Positions 1 to 7,328 of a stretch of DNA of 10,449 nt are shown here, piece by piece. Location: the NCBI GenBank assembly GCA_003543245.1, contig DPJB01000025.1:9140-19588 (forward strand), in the 5' to 3' direction. The first letter of the stretch is position 1; every line of letters begins with the position of its first letter. The stretch is from Moraxellaceae bacterium (GTDB lineage Bacteria; Pseudomonadota; Gammaproteobacteria; Pseudomonadales; Moraxellaceae). A model generated the notes under the pieces. The model was not told where the DNA came from, made no database searches, and saw only the letters and a program-made list of their open reading frames with translations. The position numbers and the translations under genes were made by a program.

Positions 1-1004
1 CTGCGTTCAACGTGAACAATCTGGAGCAGATGCGCGCAATCATGGAAGCGGCAGCAAAAACGGATTCGCCCGTGATCGTGCAGGCTTCTGCTGGCGCACG
101 CAAATATGCCGGTGCTCCTTTCCTGCGCCACCTCATTCTGGCGGCGGTGGAAGAATTTCCGGAAATTCCGGTGGTGATGCATCAGGATCACGGCACCTCG
201 CCGGCAATTTGCCAGCGCTCCATCCAGCTCGGTTTTTCGTCCGTGATGATGGATGGTTCGCTGGGTGAAGACGGCAAGACGCCGATGGATTACGACTACA
301 ACGTGAAAGTGACACGCAATGTAGTGGCACTGGCACATGCCTGTGGCGTATCGGTGGAAGGTGAAATCGGCTGCCTGGGTTCGCTGGAAACCGGCATGGC
401 CGGTGAAGAAGATGGTGTGGGCGCCGAAGGCGTGCTGGATCACTCGCAGCTGCTGACCGATCCGGAAGAAGCGGCACAGTTCGTCAATGATACGGGCGTT
501 GACGCACTCGCCATTGCCATCGGCACCTCGCACGGCGCCTACAAGTTCACGCGTCCACCAACCGGCGACATTCTCGCCATCGAGCGCGTGAAGCAGATTC
601 ATGCGCGCATCCCCGGCACTCACCTGGTCATGCATGGCTCGTCCAGCGTGCCGCAGGAATGGCTGGCGATCATCAATGAGTTTGGTGGTGACATCAAGGA
701 AACCTATGGCGTCCCGGTCGAGCAGATCGTCGAGGCCATCAGGCACGGTGTGCGCAAGGTGAACATCGATACGGACTTGCGTCTGGCTGCCACCGGGGCC
801 ATTCGCCGCCACCTCGGCAAGAACCCGGCCGAATTCGATCCGCGCAAATACTTCAAGGACTCCATTGTCGCAATGCGGGATGTCTGCATCGACCGTTACG
901 AGGCCTTTGGTGCTGCCGGCCATGGCAGCAAGATCAAGGCATTGTCACTGGATGCAATGAGCGAGCGTTACGCAAAGGGCGAGCTGACGCCGAAGGTCAA
1001 CTGA
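1..1004 (+). CDS. fba: Class II fructose-bisphosphate aldolase (5' end outside window)
   Basis: Zinc-dependent cytosolic enzyme that interconverts fructose 1,6-bisphosphate with dihydroxyacetone phosphate and glyceraldehyde 3-phosphate in glycolysis and gluconeogenesis (and in the Calvin cycle in autotrophs). The frame is open from base 3 and reads AFNVNNLEQ, a conserved stretch near the N-terminus of this family. The GTG at 12 is therefore an internal valine, and roughly the first 20 residues lie upstream of the window. Visible landmarks are HQDHG at 180-194 (catalytic Asp, metal His), GTSHGAYKF at 522-548 (metal His at 531) and VMHGSSSVP at 627-653 (metal His at 633), followed by KVNIDTDLR. 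The sequence resembles the long class II type of Neisseria and other betaproteobacteria. It ends in TGA at 1002-1004, just before a terminator. The symbol cbbA is used for the same protein in some genomes. Family assignment is very secure. Confidence 0.97.
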   Translation, partial: AFNVNNLEQMRAIMEAAAKTDSPVIVQASAGARKYAGAPFLRHLILAAVEEFPEIPVVMHQDHGTSPAICQRSIQLGFSSVMMDGSLGEDGKTPMDYDYNVKVTRNVVALAHACGVSVEGEIGCLGSLETGMAGEEDGVGAEGVLDHSQLLTDPEEAAQFVNDTGVDALAIAIGTSHGAYKFTRPPTGDILAIERVKQIHARIPGTHLVMHGSSSVPQEWLAIINEFGGDIKETYGVPVEQIVEAIRHGVRKVNIDTDLRLAATGAIRRHLGKNPAEFDPRKYFKDSIVAMRDVCIDRYEAFGAAGHGSKIKALSLDAMSERYAKGELTPKVN

Positions 1005-1018
1005 GGCGGTTCATGACG

Positions 1019-1041
1019 AAGGGCGCGGTGGCGCCCTTTTT
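1019..1041 (+). terminator. Intrinsic terminator of the aldolase gene
   Basis: An 8-bp stem (AAGGGCGC at 1019-1026 pairing with GCGCCCTT at 1031-1038) closes a 4-base GGTG loop and runs into five T residues at 1037-1041. It starts 15 bases after the aldolase stop codon. A GC-rich stem plus T-run is the standard Rho-independent form. Confidence 0.9.
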
Positions 1042-1118
1042 CATGGCGTCGTTAGCGCCGGATGGACGGACGGGACTTTGCAGTTGGCGGCATTCCGCCT
1101 AGTCTTCGCAGTGCGACA

Positions 1119-1124
1119 TATAAC
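1119..1124 (+). promoter_or_regulatory. Possible -10 element for the 131-residue protein gene
   Basis: TATAAC lies 20 bases upstream of the ATG at 1145 and downstream of the aldolase terminator, so a promoter is needed about here. The matching -35 position (around 1096-1101) reads CGCCTA, which is poor, and a small perfect inverted repeat (GGCGG/CCGCC, 1086-1099) overlaps it. Only the -10 similarity is seen; promoter function is inferred. Confidence 0.3.
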
Positions 1125-1144
1125 AAGAACCGAAAGGATGCAGC

Positions 1145-1540
1145 ATGAGCAGGAACTACCGTCTTGTCTTTCGTGGCAAATACCTGCCCGGTCTTACGGC
1201 CGAAGAAGTGCATGCCAACGTGGCGGCCCTGTTCAAGACGACGGCTGACCGCGTGCAGTCATTGCTGTCTACCCTTCCGGCGATCATCAAGCAGGAAATC
1301 GACATTGAGCAGGGTAACCGCTATCTGGAGTTTCTGGCTGAGGCGGGGCTCATCACCCATCTGGAGCTGATCACTGATGAGGCCGGCGAGCCGATTACTC
1401 CCGGTAGCTGGGATGGCATCGAACGCCGCTCGGGGGCAGATCGCCGCTACCGCATTGATCGGCGTGCCGCCCGCCGTGGTGCTGCCATCCAGCCGGACCG
1501 GCGCAAGAACCGTGGCCGCCGCAAGACCGACCAGACCTGA
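1145..1540 (+). CDS. Small protein with N-terminal alpha/beta-type domain and Arg-Arg-repeat tail; function unknown
   Basis: The 131-residue product has two parts. Residues 1-75 (YRLVFRGKYLPG, then VAALFKTTADRVQSLL, AIIKQEIDIEQGNRYLEFLAEAG) resemble a small domain I recall from many uncharacterised proteobacterial proteins, which often sits next to membrane or zinc-ribbon modules. Residues 92-128 are strongly basic, with Arg-Arg pairs at 94-95, 100-101, 106-107, 110-111, 119-120 and 125-126. The first three are spaced exactly six residues apart as RRxxxD. There is no signal peptide or membrane segment, so a cytosolic product is expected; the tail could bind nucleic acid or an acidic partner, but nothing in the sequence proves that. 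The ATG at 1145 is preceded by AAAGGA (1133-1138) at 6-base spacing. The gene sits alone between the aldolase terminator and the hydrolase promoter region. Coding status is well supported; the function is unknown. Confidence 0.85.
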   Translation: MSRNYRLVFRGKYLPGLTAEEVHANVAALFKTTADRVQSLLSTLPAIIKQEIDIEQGNRYLEFLAEAGLITHLELITDEAGEPITPGSWDGIERRSGADRRYRIDRRAARRGAAIQPDRRKNRGRRKTDQT

Positions 1541-1591
1541 TTCTGCATGCCGTTGCACAACGTGTGTGTCACGCACTTTGCCGGGTGATCA

Positions 1592-1600
1592 TGCTATAAA
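1592..1600 (+). promoter_or_regulatory. Extended -10 promoter element before the hydrolase gene
   Basis: TGCTATAAA matches the extended -10 form (TGn followed by a TATAAT-like hexamer). Extended -10 promoters can work with a weak -35 box, and none is visible here at the right spacing. Transcription would start near 1607, giving a leader of about 23 bases before the ATG at 1630. Confidence 0.4.
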
Positions 1601-1629
1601 AGCAGGCATGTTTCCGCGAACCCTTTCCT

Positions 1630-2589
1630 ATGACGACTCTGGATATTGGCGCCGTCAGGCGTGAACTGCTGCATCTGGATCTTGCTGTCTACGTCCCGAT
1701 CCGGGGCGCGATGGCGGAGTTCGTTCGTCATTACGGCATAGACATGGAGTCCCAGGTTACCGGGGTCCGGCATTATGTCGGCCGCTTCGAGTCGCCGGGG
1801 TATCACATTGCTGCCCATGTGTTCATGCCGCTCCAGCCACGTGGCACGGTGTTCATCCTGCACGGCTATCTGGATCATGCCGGGCTTTACCGTCACGTGA
1901 TCCGCGACTGTCTGCAGCGCGGCTTTGCGGTTTTTCTGCCGGATTTGCCGGGCCATGGCCTGTCGACGGGGGAGCGGATTGATATTCCGGATTTCGATGA
2001 TTACCAGATGATGCTGGATGCGGCATTCAGTCAGTATGGCGAGGACTTGCCCGGTCCATGGTTTGGTATTGGCCAGAGTACGGGTGGTGCCATCCTGATG
2101 GATCATGTGTTGTCGGCATGTGCGCAGGAGCGCAAGCCGGCGTTCCGTTCGGTGCTGCTGCTGGCGCCACTGTTGCGTCCGGCGCAGTGGCAGCAGATCC
2201 GCTTCGGATTCTGGCTGATGCGTCATTTTCGCGCGGCAGTACCTCGCGTTTTTCGCAACAACAGCAGTGATGCCGGATTCCTGCGTTTTGTGCGCGAGGA
2301 TGATCCCTTGCAGGATCGCTGGGTACCGATGAGCTGGATTGGCGCCTTGCGCAAGTGGGTGTTGCGCATGCAGGCGCTGCCGCCGTGTGATTTCCCGGTC
2401 CTGCTGGTGCAGGGCATGCGCGATGAAACCATCGAATGGCGCGGCAACAATGCTTTTGTGCGCTCGCACTTTCATGTGGTTCGTGAAACGATTCTGCCCG
2501 AAGCATCACATCAGCTGGTGAACGAGCGCGAAGACCTGAGGGCGCCCGTGCATGCTGCGATTGCAGAGCTGCTTGGCTTTGCACAGTGA
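1630..2589 (+). CDS. Alpha/beta hydrolase, lysophospholipase/monoacylglycerol-lipase-like (S33-type fold)
   Basis: A 319-residue serine hydrolase with no signal peptide, so probably cytosolic. The fold's landmarks appear in order: strand and oxyanion-hole segment GTVFILHGYLDHAGLYRH (72-89), the DLPGHGLSTGE segment typical of lysophospholipase-like members (105-115), nucleophile elbow GQSTG with Ser150, acidic residue Asp265 in QGMRDETIEW, and His294 in EASHQLVNE. The triad Ser150/Asp265/His294 is complete, so an active esterase or lipase is likely; the natural substrate cannot be read from sequence. The first in-frame ATG after an upstream stop (TAA at 1597) is at 1630, and it lacks a recognisable Shine-Dalgarno sequence. 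An internal Met at residue 28 is an alternative start, but the region before it looks conserved in homologues I recall. The next gene begins 45 bases downstream on the same strand and may be co-transcribed. Confidence 0.93.
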   Translation: MTTLDIGAVRRELLHLDLAVYVPIRGAMAEFVRHYGIDMESQVTGVRHYVGRFESPGYHIAAHVFMPLQPRGTVFILHGYLDHAGLYRHVIRDCLQRGFAVFLPDLPGHGLSTGERIDIPDFDDYQMMLDAAFSQYGEDLPGPWFGIGQSTGGAILMDHVLSACAQERKPAFRSVLLLAPLLRPAQWQQIRFGFWLMRHFRAAVPRVFRNNSSDAGFLRFVREDDPLQDRWVPMSWIGALRKWVLRMQALPPCDFPVLLVQGMRDETIEWRGNNAFVRSHFHVVRETILPEASHQLVNEREDLRAPVHAAIAELLGFAQ

Positions 2590-2634
2590 GTAACGACTCT
2601 GTTTTGTTTTATTCTTGAATGAAAGGAGCTGTCC

Positions 2635-4785
2635 ATGAAGGACGCAACCTCGCACCGCTGGCGTTTTTTCCGCTCCGGTGGTTTTGATCAGGTCCGCCTG
2701 GATACGCCGGCAGACCTGGCTGCCTTGCGCACCCTCGACCAGAAGCTGTGGACGGCACTTGCGTGTCCGGTTACGGGTCTTGAGTTTGATGCGCGCACGC
2801 TGGCTTATCTTGACGGGGATAACGACGGCCGCATTCGCGCGCCTGAGTTGCTGAATGCAGTGGACTGGGTGTTGCAGCGGCTGGGCGATCCCGGGGTGTT
2901 GTTCAGCGGTGACAGCCTGCCGCTGGCCGCCCTGGCTGACAATGATGAAGGCCGTGCGTTGCATGCAGCTGCCCGTCGCCTGCTTACCAATCTGGGCAAG
3001 GCCGATGCTGTTGCGTTGCAGGTGGCAGATACGGAAGATCTGGCCAGGGTGTTTCCGCCAGAGAAGCCTAACGGTGATGGCATCGTACCCGCCCTGATGG
3101 CGGATAATCCCGGCGTGCAGGAAGCCATTGCCGACATCATTACTGCACTTGGCTCTGATGCGGATCGCAGCGGCGAGCAGGGTATTTCCGAAGAAAAAAT
3201 CACGGCATTTTTTGATCAGGCTGCCTTGCTGCAGGCTTGGCAGGCTCGGGCGGCAGCGGATGACGCCATGCGGCCACTGGGTGATGCCACTGCAGGGGCG
3301 GCGGCAGCGCTCAATGCCGTGCGTGGCAAGATTGATGACTTTTTTAATCGCGTGCGACTGGCATCGTTTGATCCGCGTGCCGGCGCCTTGATGAATGGCG
3401 AGGAGGCCGAGCTGGTTCGCCTGGCGGCGCTTGATCTTGCCAACACCGGTGATGCCGCAAGACTGCCACTGGCCAATGTGGTGGCGGGCCGTGCACTGCC
3501 GCTTCTGGATGGTATCAATCCGGGATGGATGTCGGCGCTTGCAGCATTCCGCGATCAGGTGGTGACGCCATTGCTGGGTGATAAATCCGAGCTGTCGGCC
3601 GCCGAGTGGCAGGGCATTGTCGAAGCGTTTGCAGCCTATCAGGGATGGCTTGCCGAAAAGCCGGTGCAGGCGATTGATGTGCTGGATGCGGGGCGGGTTG
3701 CTGCAATGGTGGCCGACGGCACCAGGGAAAAACTGCTGGAGCTGGTGGCACTCGACAAGTCAGTTGCTGTCGAGGCCGATGGCCTGCTGGACGTTGATCG
3801 TATTGTCCGCTTCCAGAAAAATCTGGTAGTGCTGCTCAATAATTTCATTTCGTTCCGTGATTTTTATACGCATCGCGCCAAGGCAATTTTCCAGGCAGGC
3901 ACGTTGTTCATCGATGGCAAGAGCTGCGATCTCACGGTGCGGGTTGGCGACATGGCCAAACACAGTGCGCAGGCTGCCGCCAGTGGCAGCTATCTGGTGT
4001 ATTGCGATTGCACGCGTCCCGGCGAAGCAAAAAAAATGACGATTGTGGCGGCGATTACTGCGGGCGACTCCGGCAAGCTGACCACGGGCCGCAACGGTAT
4101 TTTCTATGATCGCAACGGCGTTGACTGGGATGCCCATGTCATCAGGCTGGTTGAGCACCCGATCAGCGTAAGGGAAGCGTTCTGGACGCCCTATCGTCGC
4201 ATTGGCAAGATGATTTCGGACCAGATGCAGAAAATGGCCGCATCACGTGACAAGGCCATGGAAGAAAAAGCTGCCGCAGGTGTGGGTAGCGCGGCGACCA
4301 AGGTGGAAACGGCGGCGCCTGCGCCTGCTGGTGCACCGGCCACACCGCCCGTGCCGTTTGATATTGCCAAGTTTGCCGGTATTTTTGCGGCCATCGGTCT
4401 CGCCATTGGCGCTATCGGAACGGCACTGGCAGCAGTTGCTGCCGGCTTTCTGGCGCTCAAGTGGTGGCAGATGCCTCTGGCCATGCTGGGCGTGATGCTG
4501 CTGGTATCCGGCCCGTCAATGGTGCTGGCCTGGTTCAAGCTGCGCAAACGCAATCTGGGCCCACTGCTGGATGCCAATGGCTGGGCGGTGAATACGGCGG
4601 CCAACATCAACATTGCTTTTGGGGCGGTGCTGACGCAGCTGGCAGAGTTGCCGGCGGGGGCCGAGCGTTCGCTCACTGATCCGTATGCGGCAAAGAAACA
4701 TCGCTGGGTGTGGTGGCTGCTGCTGATTGCGGTAGTGGCAGGTGCCGTGTGGGGATATGAAGTGAACTGGTTTGGTATGAAATAA
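2635..4785 (+). CDS. Large EF-hand protein with C-terminal membrane anchor; function unknown
   Basis: A 716-residue protein of no family I can name. Residues 60-71 (DGDNDGRIRAPE) form a complete 12-position EF-hand loop: Asp at 1, 3 and 5, Gly at 6, Ile at 8, Glu at 12. A degenerate second loop spans 175-186 (DADRSGEQGISE) between two predicted helices. Residues 190-540 look soluble, rich in helix up to about 415 and more strand-like around 420-510. A linker rich in Ala and Pro (about 558-574) precedes hydrophobic segments at about 580-608, 612-634 and 691-708. Basic residues after segment 2 (KLRKR, 635-639) and before segment 3 (KKHR, 687-690), plus the absence of a signal peptide, place the N-terminal 575 residues in the cytoplasm under the positive-inside rule. 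AAGGAG at 2623-2628 sits 6 bases before the ATG. It follows the hydrolase gene closely and ends at a strong terminator. Calcium binding is inferred from the loop; the role is unknown. Confidence 0.9.
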   Translation: MKDATSHRWRFFRSGGFDQVRLDTPADLAALRTLDQKLWTALACPVTGLEFDARTLAYLDGDNDGRIRAPELLNAVDWVLQRLGDPGVLFSGDSLPLAALADNDEGRALHAAARRLLTNLGKADAVALQVADTEDLARVFPPEKPNGDGIVPALMADNPGVQEAIADIITALGSDADRSGEQGISEEKITAFFDQAALLQAWQARAAADDAMRPLGDATAGAAAALNAVRGKIDDFFNRVRLASFDPRAGALMNGEEAELVRLAALDLANTGDAARLPLANVVAGRALPLLDGINPGWMSALAAFRDQVVTPLLGDKSELSAAEWQGIVEAFAAYQGWLAEKPVQAIDVLDAGRVAAMVADGTREKLLELVALDKSVAVEADGLLDVDRIVRFQKNLVVLLNNFISFRDFYTHRAKAIFQAGTLFIDGKSCDLTVRVGDMAKHSAQAAASGSYLVYCDCTRPGEAKKMTIVAAITAGDSGKLTTGRNGIFYDRNGVDWDAHVIRLVEHPISVREAFWTPYRRIGKMISDQMQKMAASRDKAMEEKAAAGVGSAATKVETAAPAPAGAPATPPVPFDIAKFAGIFAAIGLAIGAIGTALAAVAAGFLALKWWQMPLAMLGVMLLVSGPSMVLAWFKLRKRNLGPLLDANGWAVNTAANINIAFGAVLTQLAELPAGAERSLTDPYAAKKHRWVWWLLLIAVVAGAVWGYEVNWFGMK

Positions 4786-4789
4786 TCCG

Positions 4790-4829
4790 GCCAATAAAAA
4801 AGCCCGCACAAGCGGGCTTTTTTATTGGC
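4790..4829. terminator. Bidirectional intrinsic terminator between convergent genes
   Basis: A perfect 18-bp inverted repeat (4790-4807 with 4812-4829) closes a 4-base loop ACAA. The GC core AGCCCGC/GCGGGCT is flanked by an A-run on the left and a T-run on the right, so RNA made from either strand carries a hairpin followed by U residues. It begins four bases after the EF-hand protein gene on the plus strand and lies 51 bases beyond the lpoB stop on the minus strand. Confidence 0.93.
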
Positions 4830-4879
4830 AAGAAGCGCAGGCGGGCAACATCAGCTACCTGGTCATGCAACCGAACGTC

Positions 4880-5482
4880 TCAACCGCCCATCAGGCTTTT
4901 CTTCTTCGTCTTGCGAATTTCCTTTTCACTCTGGAACTCCACCAGACCGCTTTCAATGTCAGTCAGCTTCATGGTGAATTTGTAGTAAACGTCCTTGGTG
5001 TTGCCGGCCGTTTTCACAATGCTGGAGAAGTTGCCATAGAGCATGTACTGGGCGCCGAGTTGACGTCCCATCTGTACCGACTTGGCTTCGTCCACCAGAC
5101 CGCTGTTTTTCTGGTAATCCATCTGCTTCATCACGGCATCAACTGCTGTCATGTCGACAAAACGGAACTTGCCGGAGTTGAGCAGCTTGGTCGAGATGGT
5201 GTCGGTGATGGACTCGGTATCGATGTGTTCGGTGGTCTTGTTCTTGATCTTGTCGACAAAGAGGATGGGACGCTTGCCGCCGGCGCCAATCTCTGCAACG
5301 GCACCGGATGCCAGCATGTCGTCGACCATCTTCTCGGCAATCATCTGCAGGTCGGTCGAGCCGAAGTCCGTGTTCACGGTTTCGACGGCGGTGGCTTCGC
5401 CATATTGCACTGAGGTACAACCGTTAAGGCCGAGCACGCCGGCGGCGAGCAGCGGAACAAGAACAAGTGTGCGCTTCATCAT
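4880..5482 (-). CDS. lpoB: LpoB-family lipoprotein (penicillin-binding protein activator type)
   Basis: In E. coli, LpoB is an outer-membrane lipoprotein that activates the bifunctional peptidoglycan synthase PBP1b. This 200-residue protein has a signal sequence with lipobox LNGC (Cys22); the +2 residue is Thr, which predicts outer-membrane sorting. The folded domain starts near residue 39 (DFGSTDLQMIAEKMV) and continues through ILFVDKIKNKT, ITDTISTKLLNSGKFRFVD, LGAQYMLYGNFSSIV and the C-terminal DIESGLVEFQSEKEIRKT, a pattern typical of the family and related to the TolB N-terminal fold. The stretch between Cys22 and the domain is only about 17 residues, much shorter than the Pro-rich linker of E. 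coli LpoB, so reach to PBP1b is uncertain. Two adjacent ATGs (5482 and 5479) are possible starts. The first overlaps the ycfL stop as TAATG and has AGGGAG (5493-5498) 10 bases upstream, pointing to translational coupling. It is the last gene of a four-gene operon. Confidence 0.9.
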   Translation of the reverse strand: MMKRTLVLVPLLAAGVLGLNGCTSVQYGEATAVETVNTDFGSTDLQMIAEKMVDDMLASGAVAEIGAGGKRPILFVDKIKNKTTEHIDTESITDTISTKLLNSGKFRFVDMTAVDAVMKQMDYQKNSGLVDEAKSVQMGRQLGAQYMLYGNFSSIVKTAGNTKDVYYKFTMKLTDIESGLVEFQSEKEIRKTKKKSLMGG

Positions 5483-5868
5483 TACTGGGTCACTCCCTGG
5501 GGTTCACGAATCTGGATCTGGAAGCGCTTGGCGCGGTCGCTGGGGCCGGTGGCGCTGATGGTGGTTTCATCCTTGCCGGCAACGCTGGCAGGTTTCCATG
5601 GGCGATTGTCTTCGTCCAGCGACATGTCGTTGCTGTCGAACCAGACAATCTTGTATTCGAATTTCTGGGTGGTGCCGGCCGTGTTCTTCAGTGTGGCCTG
5701 TGCCTTGGGAAGGCCGCCGGGTGTCTCAACCACGGCAGAGCGGGCAACCTTGATGGTGCCCTTCATGTCGCCACCGCGGTAGTTGATGATCTCTTTGGTC
5801 GGGTCGGAAGCGCAGGCCGAAAGGACCAGGCTGGAGCCCAGCAGCAGGGCGGTAGCGAGACGTTTCAT
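5482..5868 (-). CDS. ycfL: YcfL-family (DUF1425) lipoprotein
   Basis: A 128-residue predicted outer-membrane lipoprotein with lipobox LSAC (Cys19, +2 Ala). The mature part has the YcfL layout of a small beta-sandwich: a strand region around GTIKVARSAVV, then KAQATLKNTAGTTQKFEYKIVWFD (55-78), the NRPWKP segment (88-93) and a final strand RFQIQIREP. In E. coli ycfL lies directly upstream of lpoB (formerly ycfM), and the same order is kept here, which supports both calls. The molecular function of YcfL is not established. The frame stays open upstream to 6006, but the ATG at 5868 is chosen because AAGGAG (5875-5880) sits 6 bases before it and the signal peptide starts there. Longer versions would overlap the preceding gene and bury the signal sequence. 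The stop TAA shares one base with the lpoB start. Confidence 0.88.
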   Translation of the reverse strand: MKRLATALLLGSSLVLSACASDPTKEIINYRGGDMKGTIKVARSAVVETPGGLPKAQATLKNTAGTTQKFEYKIVWFDSNDMSLDEDNRPWKPASVAGKDETTISATGPSDRAKRFQIQIREPQGVTQ

Positions 5869-5886
5869 GGGGTTCTCCTTGAGTAA

Positions 5887-5908
5887 TCCTTCCTCTCCTG
5901 AGGATGGA
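5887..5908 (-). other. Intercistronic stem-loop between the COG3014-type gene and ycfL
   Basis: A 9-bp inverted repeat with one mismatch (5887-5895 with 5900-5908) closes a 4-base loop. In the mRNA it lies between the stop of the COG3014-type gene and the ycfL ribosome binding site. No U-run follows, so it is not a standard terminator; it could tune mRNA stability or differential expression within the operon. Confidence 0.4.
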
Positions 5909-5917
5909 ATGAATGTG

Positions 5918-7300
5918 TCATAAAGGATAGATGTGACTGTACGTTCTGCCGGGCAGGACCGCCAAGTGCACCAGTGTCGGTCTTCCGTTACGGACCTCGA
6001 CGTCAAGCGGAGCGCTCATGCCGGGTACCGCCACACGATGGGCGCCTGCCGGCAGCGGAATGCGCAGTACCTGGCCGCTGCCGGGCAGGGTCAGCCATGA
6101 GCGCAGGTCAGCCTTGTCGGTAACGAGGCTGTAGAGCGTCCCGGCCAGCCCCATCAGTCCGGAGGAATCCTGCTGCTGGAGCTGGCGCTGCATTTCCTGC
6201 TTGGTCAGCAGGCGCAGGAAGGCGCGTACCAGCATGCCGGGAATTTCGTCCTTGAGGGTGCGCACGGCAAGGGCGCGTGTATCCACCAGCAGGGATGTTT
6301 CCAGCGTGCGGCCGCTGACATCGACGACCATGGAGGAGGGGGCCGGAATGTTTCCGGAGTAGACCGGAAAGCTCACGGTATTGAGCGTCTTGGAGGTCCA
6401 GATCGGAATGCCGACGGCTTCCTTGGGGGGGACAAAGCCCTCTTCCAGGTAGATGACCAGTTCACCTTCGCCCTTGGCCGGACCATACTGGACATTGCCG
6501 ATCTGGCGCGCCAGCTTTTGCGCATCCTCGATGCCGGTCTTGAGCCCGGTACGCACCACGTCGCGCTGCACATAGGGATTGTCCGGTACCAGTTCGAGCG
6601 CCTTGCGATAGTCGATGTAAGCGTCGTTGTTGTTGCCGGTGGCTTCGTAGATCAGGCCCGAAAGGTAAAAGGTGGCGGCATTCTGGAAGCCTGATTTTAC
6701 CCTGCCGGCGGCCACGTCCATGCCGGTGAAATAGCCCTCATAGCGTTCAACATCAAACCCCTTCTTTTCGGCGTCCTCACGGGCCGAGTCGACGGTGTTT
6801 TCCTTTTTGGCCAGCGCTTCGTTCTGGATGAGGTTGGCCCGGCGAACTTCAACCAGTGCGGCACTGCCATCCCCATTGGCCAGGTAATTCAGTGCCTGGT
6901 ACTGATGCACAAACACGCGCTCGTACAGGCTGCCGGCATAGGGGCGGGCATTGTCGTTGGTGATCAGGCTGGCGCCCGAGGCGAGCGTGGCCGAGGCTGA
7001 AATCACGGCGCGATCTTCCAGCGCAGCGTACGCGCTGATCGCAGCATCAAAATCGGTTTTGCTGGCATCGATGTTGCTGGCGAGCTGGCCGATGCGGCCG
7101 CGTTCTTGCAGATAGAGCAGCCGGTCAGCACTGTCGCGTTTGCGGTCCAGTGCCGTCAGTGCGCTGTCGGGCTGGCTCTGCTCCAGTGAGCGTTGCCAGC
7201 CGGATGCCTGAATGGGGTAGGGCATGAAGACCGAGCCTGCCGCACAGCCACCCAGTACCACTGGCAGCAACAGCAGGGAGATCCCGCGAAATAGACGCAT
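5918..7300 (-). CDS. COG3014-type lipoprotein with TPR-like segment
   Basis: A 460-residue predicted outer-membrane lipoprotein (lipobox LGGC, Cys19, +2 Ala). The first half is helical. It includes YERVFVHQYQALNYLANGD (126-144), typical of COG3014 proteins as I know them, and a TPR-like repeat at about 209-242 (ATFYLSGLIYEATGNNNDAY, then YRKALELVPDN). The second half has the family's marks: VIYLEEGFVPPKE (282-294), a strand-rich segment with VDVSG and LETSLLVDTRALAVRTLKDE (332-352), and DLRSWLTLPGSGQVLRIPLPAG (398-419). TPR-like segments usually mediate protein contact, so a scaffold role in an envelope complex is plausible; the true function is unknown. The frame is open back to 7384, but the ATG at 7300 gives a proper signal peptide and has AGGAA (7311-7315) 10 bases upstream. 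It lies 28 bases downstream of the CsgG-like gene and 49 bases upstream of ycfL, so it is very probably in the same operon. Confidence 0.87.
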   Translation of the reverse strand: MRLFRGISLLLLPVVLGGCAAGSVFMPYPIQASGWQRSLEQSQPDSALTALDRKRDSADRLLYLQERGRIGQLASNIDASKTDFDAAISAYAALEDRAVISASATLASGASLITNDNARPYAGSLYERVFVHQYQALNYLANGDGSAALVEVRRANLIQNEALAKKENTVDSAREDAEKKGFDVERYEGYFTGMDVAAGRVKSGFQNAATFYLSGLIYEATGNNNDAYIDYRKALELVPDNPYVQRDVVRTGLKTGIEDAQKLARQIGNVQYGPAKGEGELVIYLEEGFVPPKEAVGIPIWTSKTLNTVSFPVYSGNIPAPSSMVVDVSGRTLETSLLVDTRALAVRTLKDEIPGMLVRAFLRLLTKQEMQRQLQQQDSSGLMGLAGTLYSLVTDKADLRSWLTLPGSGQVLRIPLPAGAHRVAVPGMSAPLDVEVRNGRPTLVHLAVLPGRTYSHIYPL

Positions 7301-7328
7301 GTTCAGGACGTTCCTGTCTCTTGCCGGT

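Noticed and set aside
1594..2475. 293-codon minus-strand open frame opposite the hydrolase gene
   Set aside because: It lies wholly antisense to a gene with a complete catalytic triad. Its translation has no recognisable domain and is rich in Arg, Gln and His, as expected of a shadow frame in GC-rich DNA.
4865..5413. 182-codon plus-strand open frame opposite lpoB
   Set aside because: Antisense to a well-recognised lipoprotein gene; the translated sequence shows no family features and no good ribosome binding site.
5869..6006. Upstream extension of the ycfL frame to an ATG at 6006
   Set aside because: It would bury the signal peptide and overlap the preceding gene by 89 bases; AAGGAG before 5868 decides the start.
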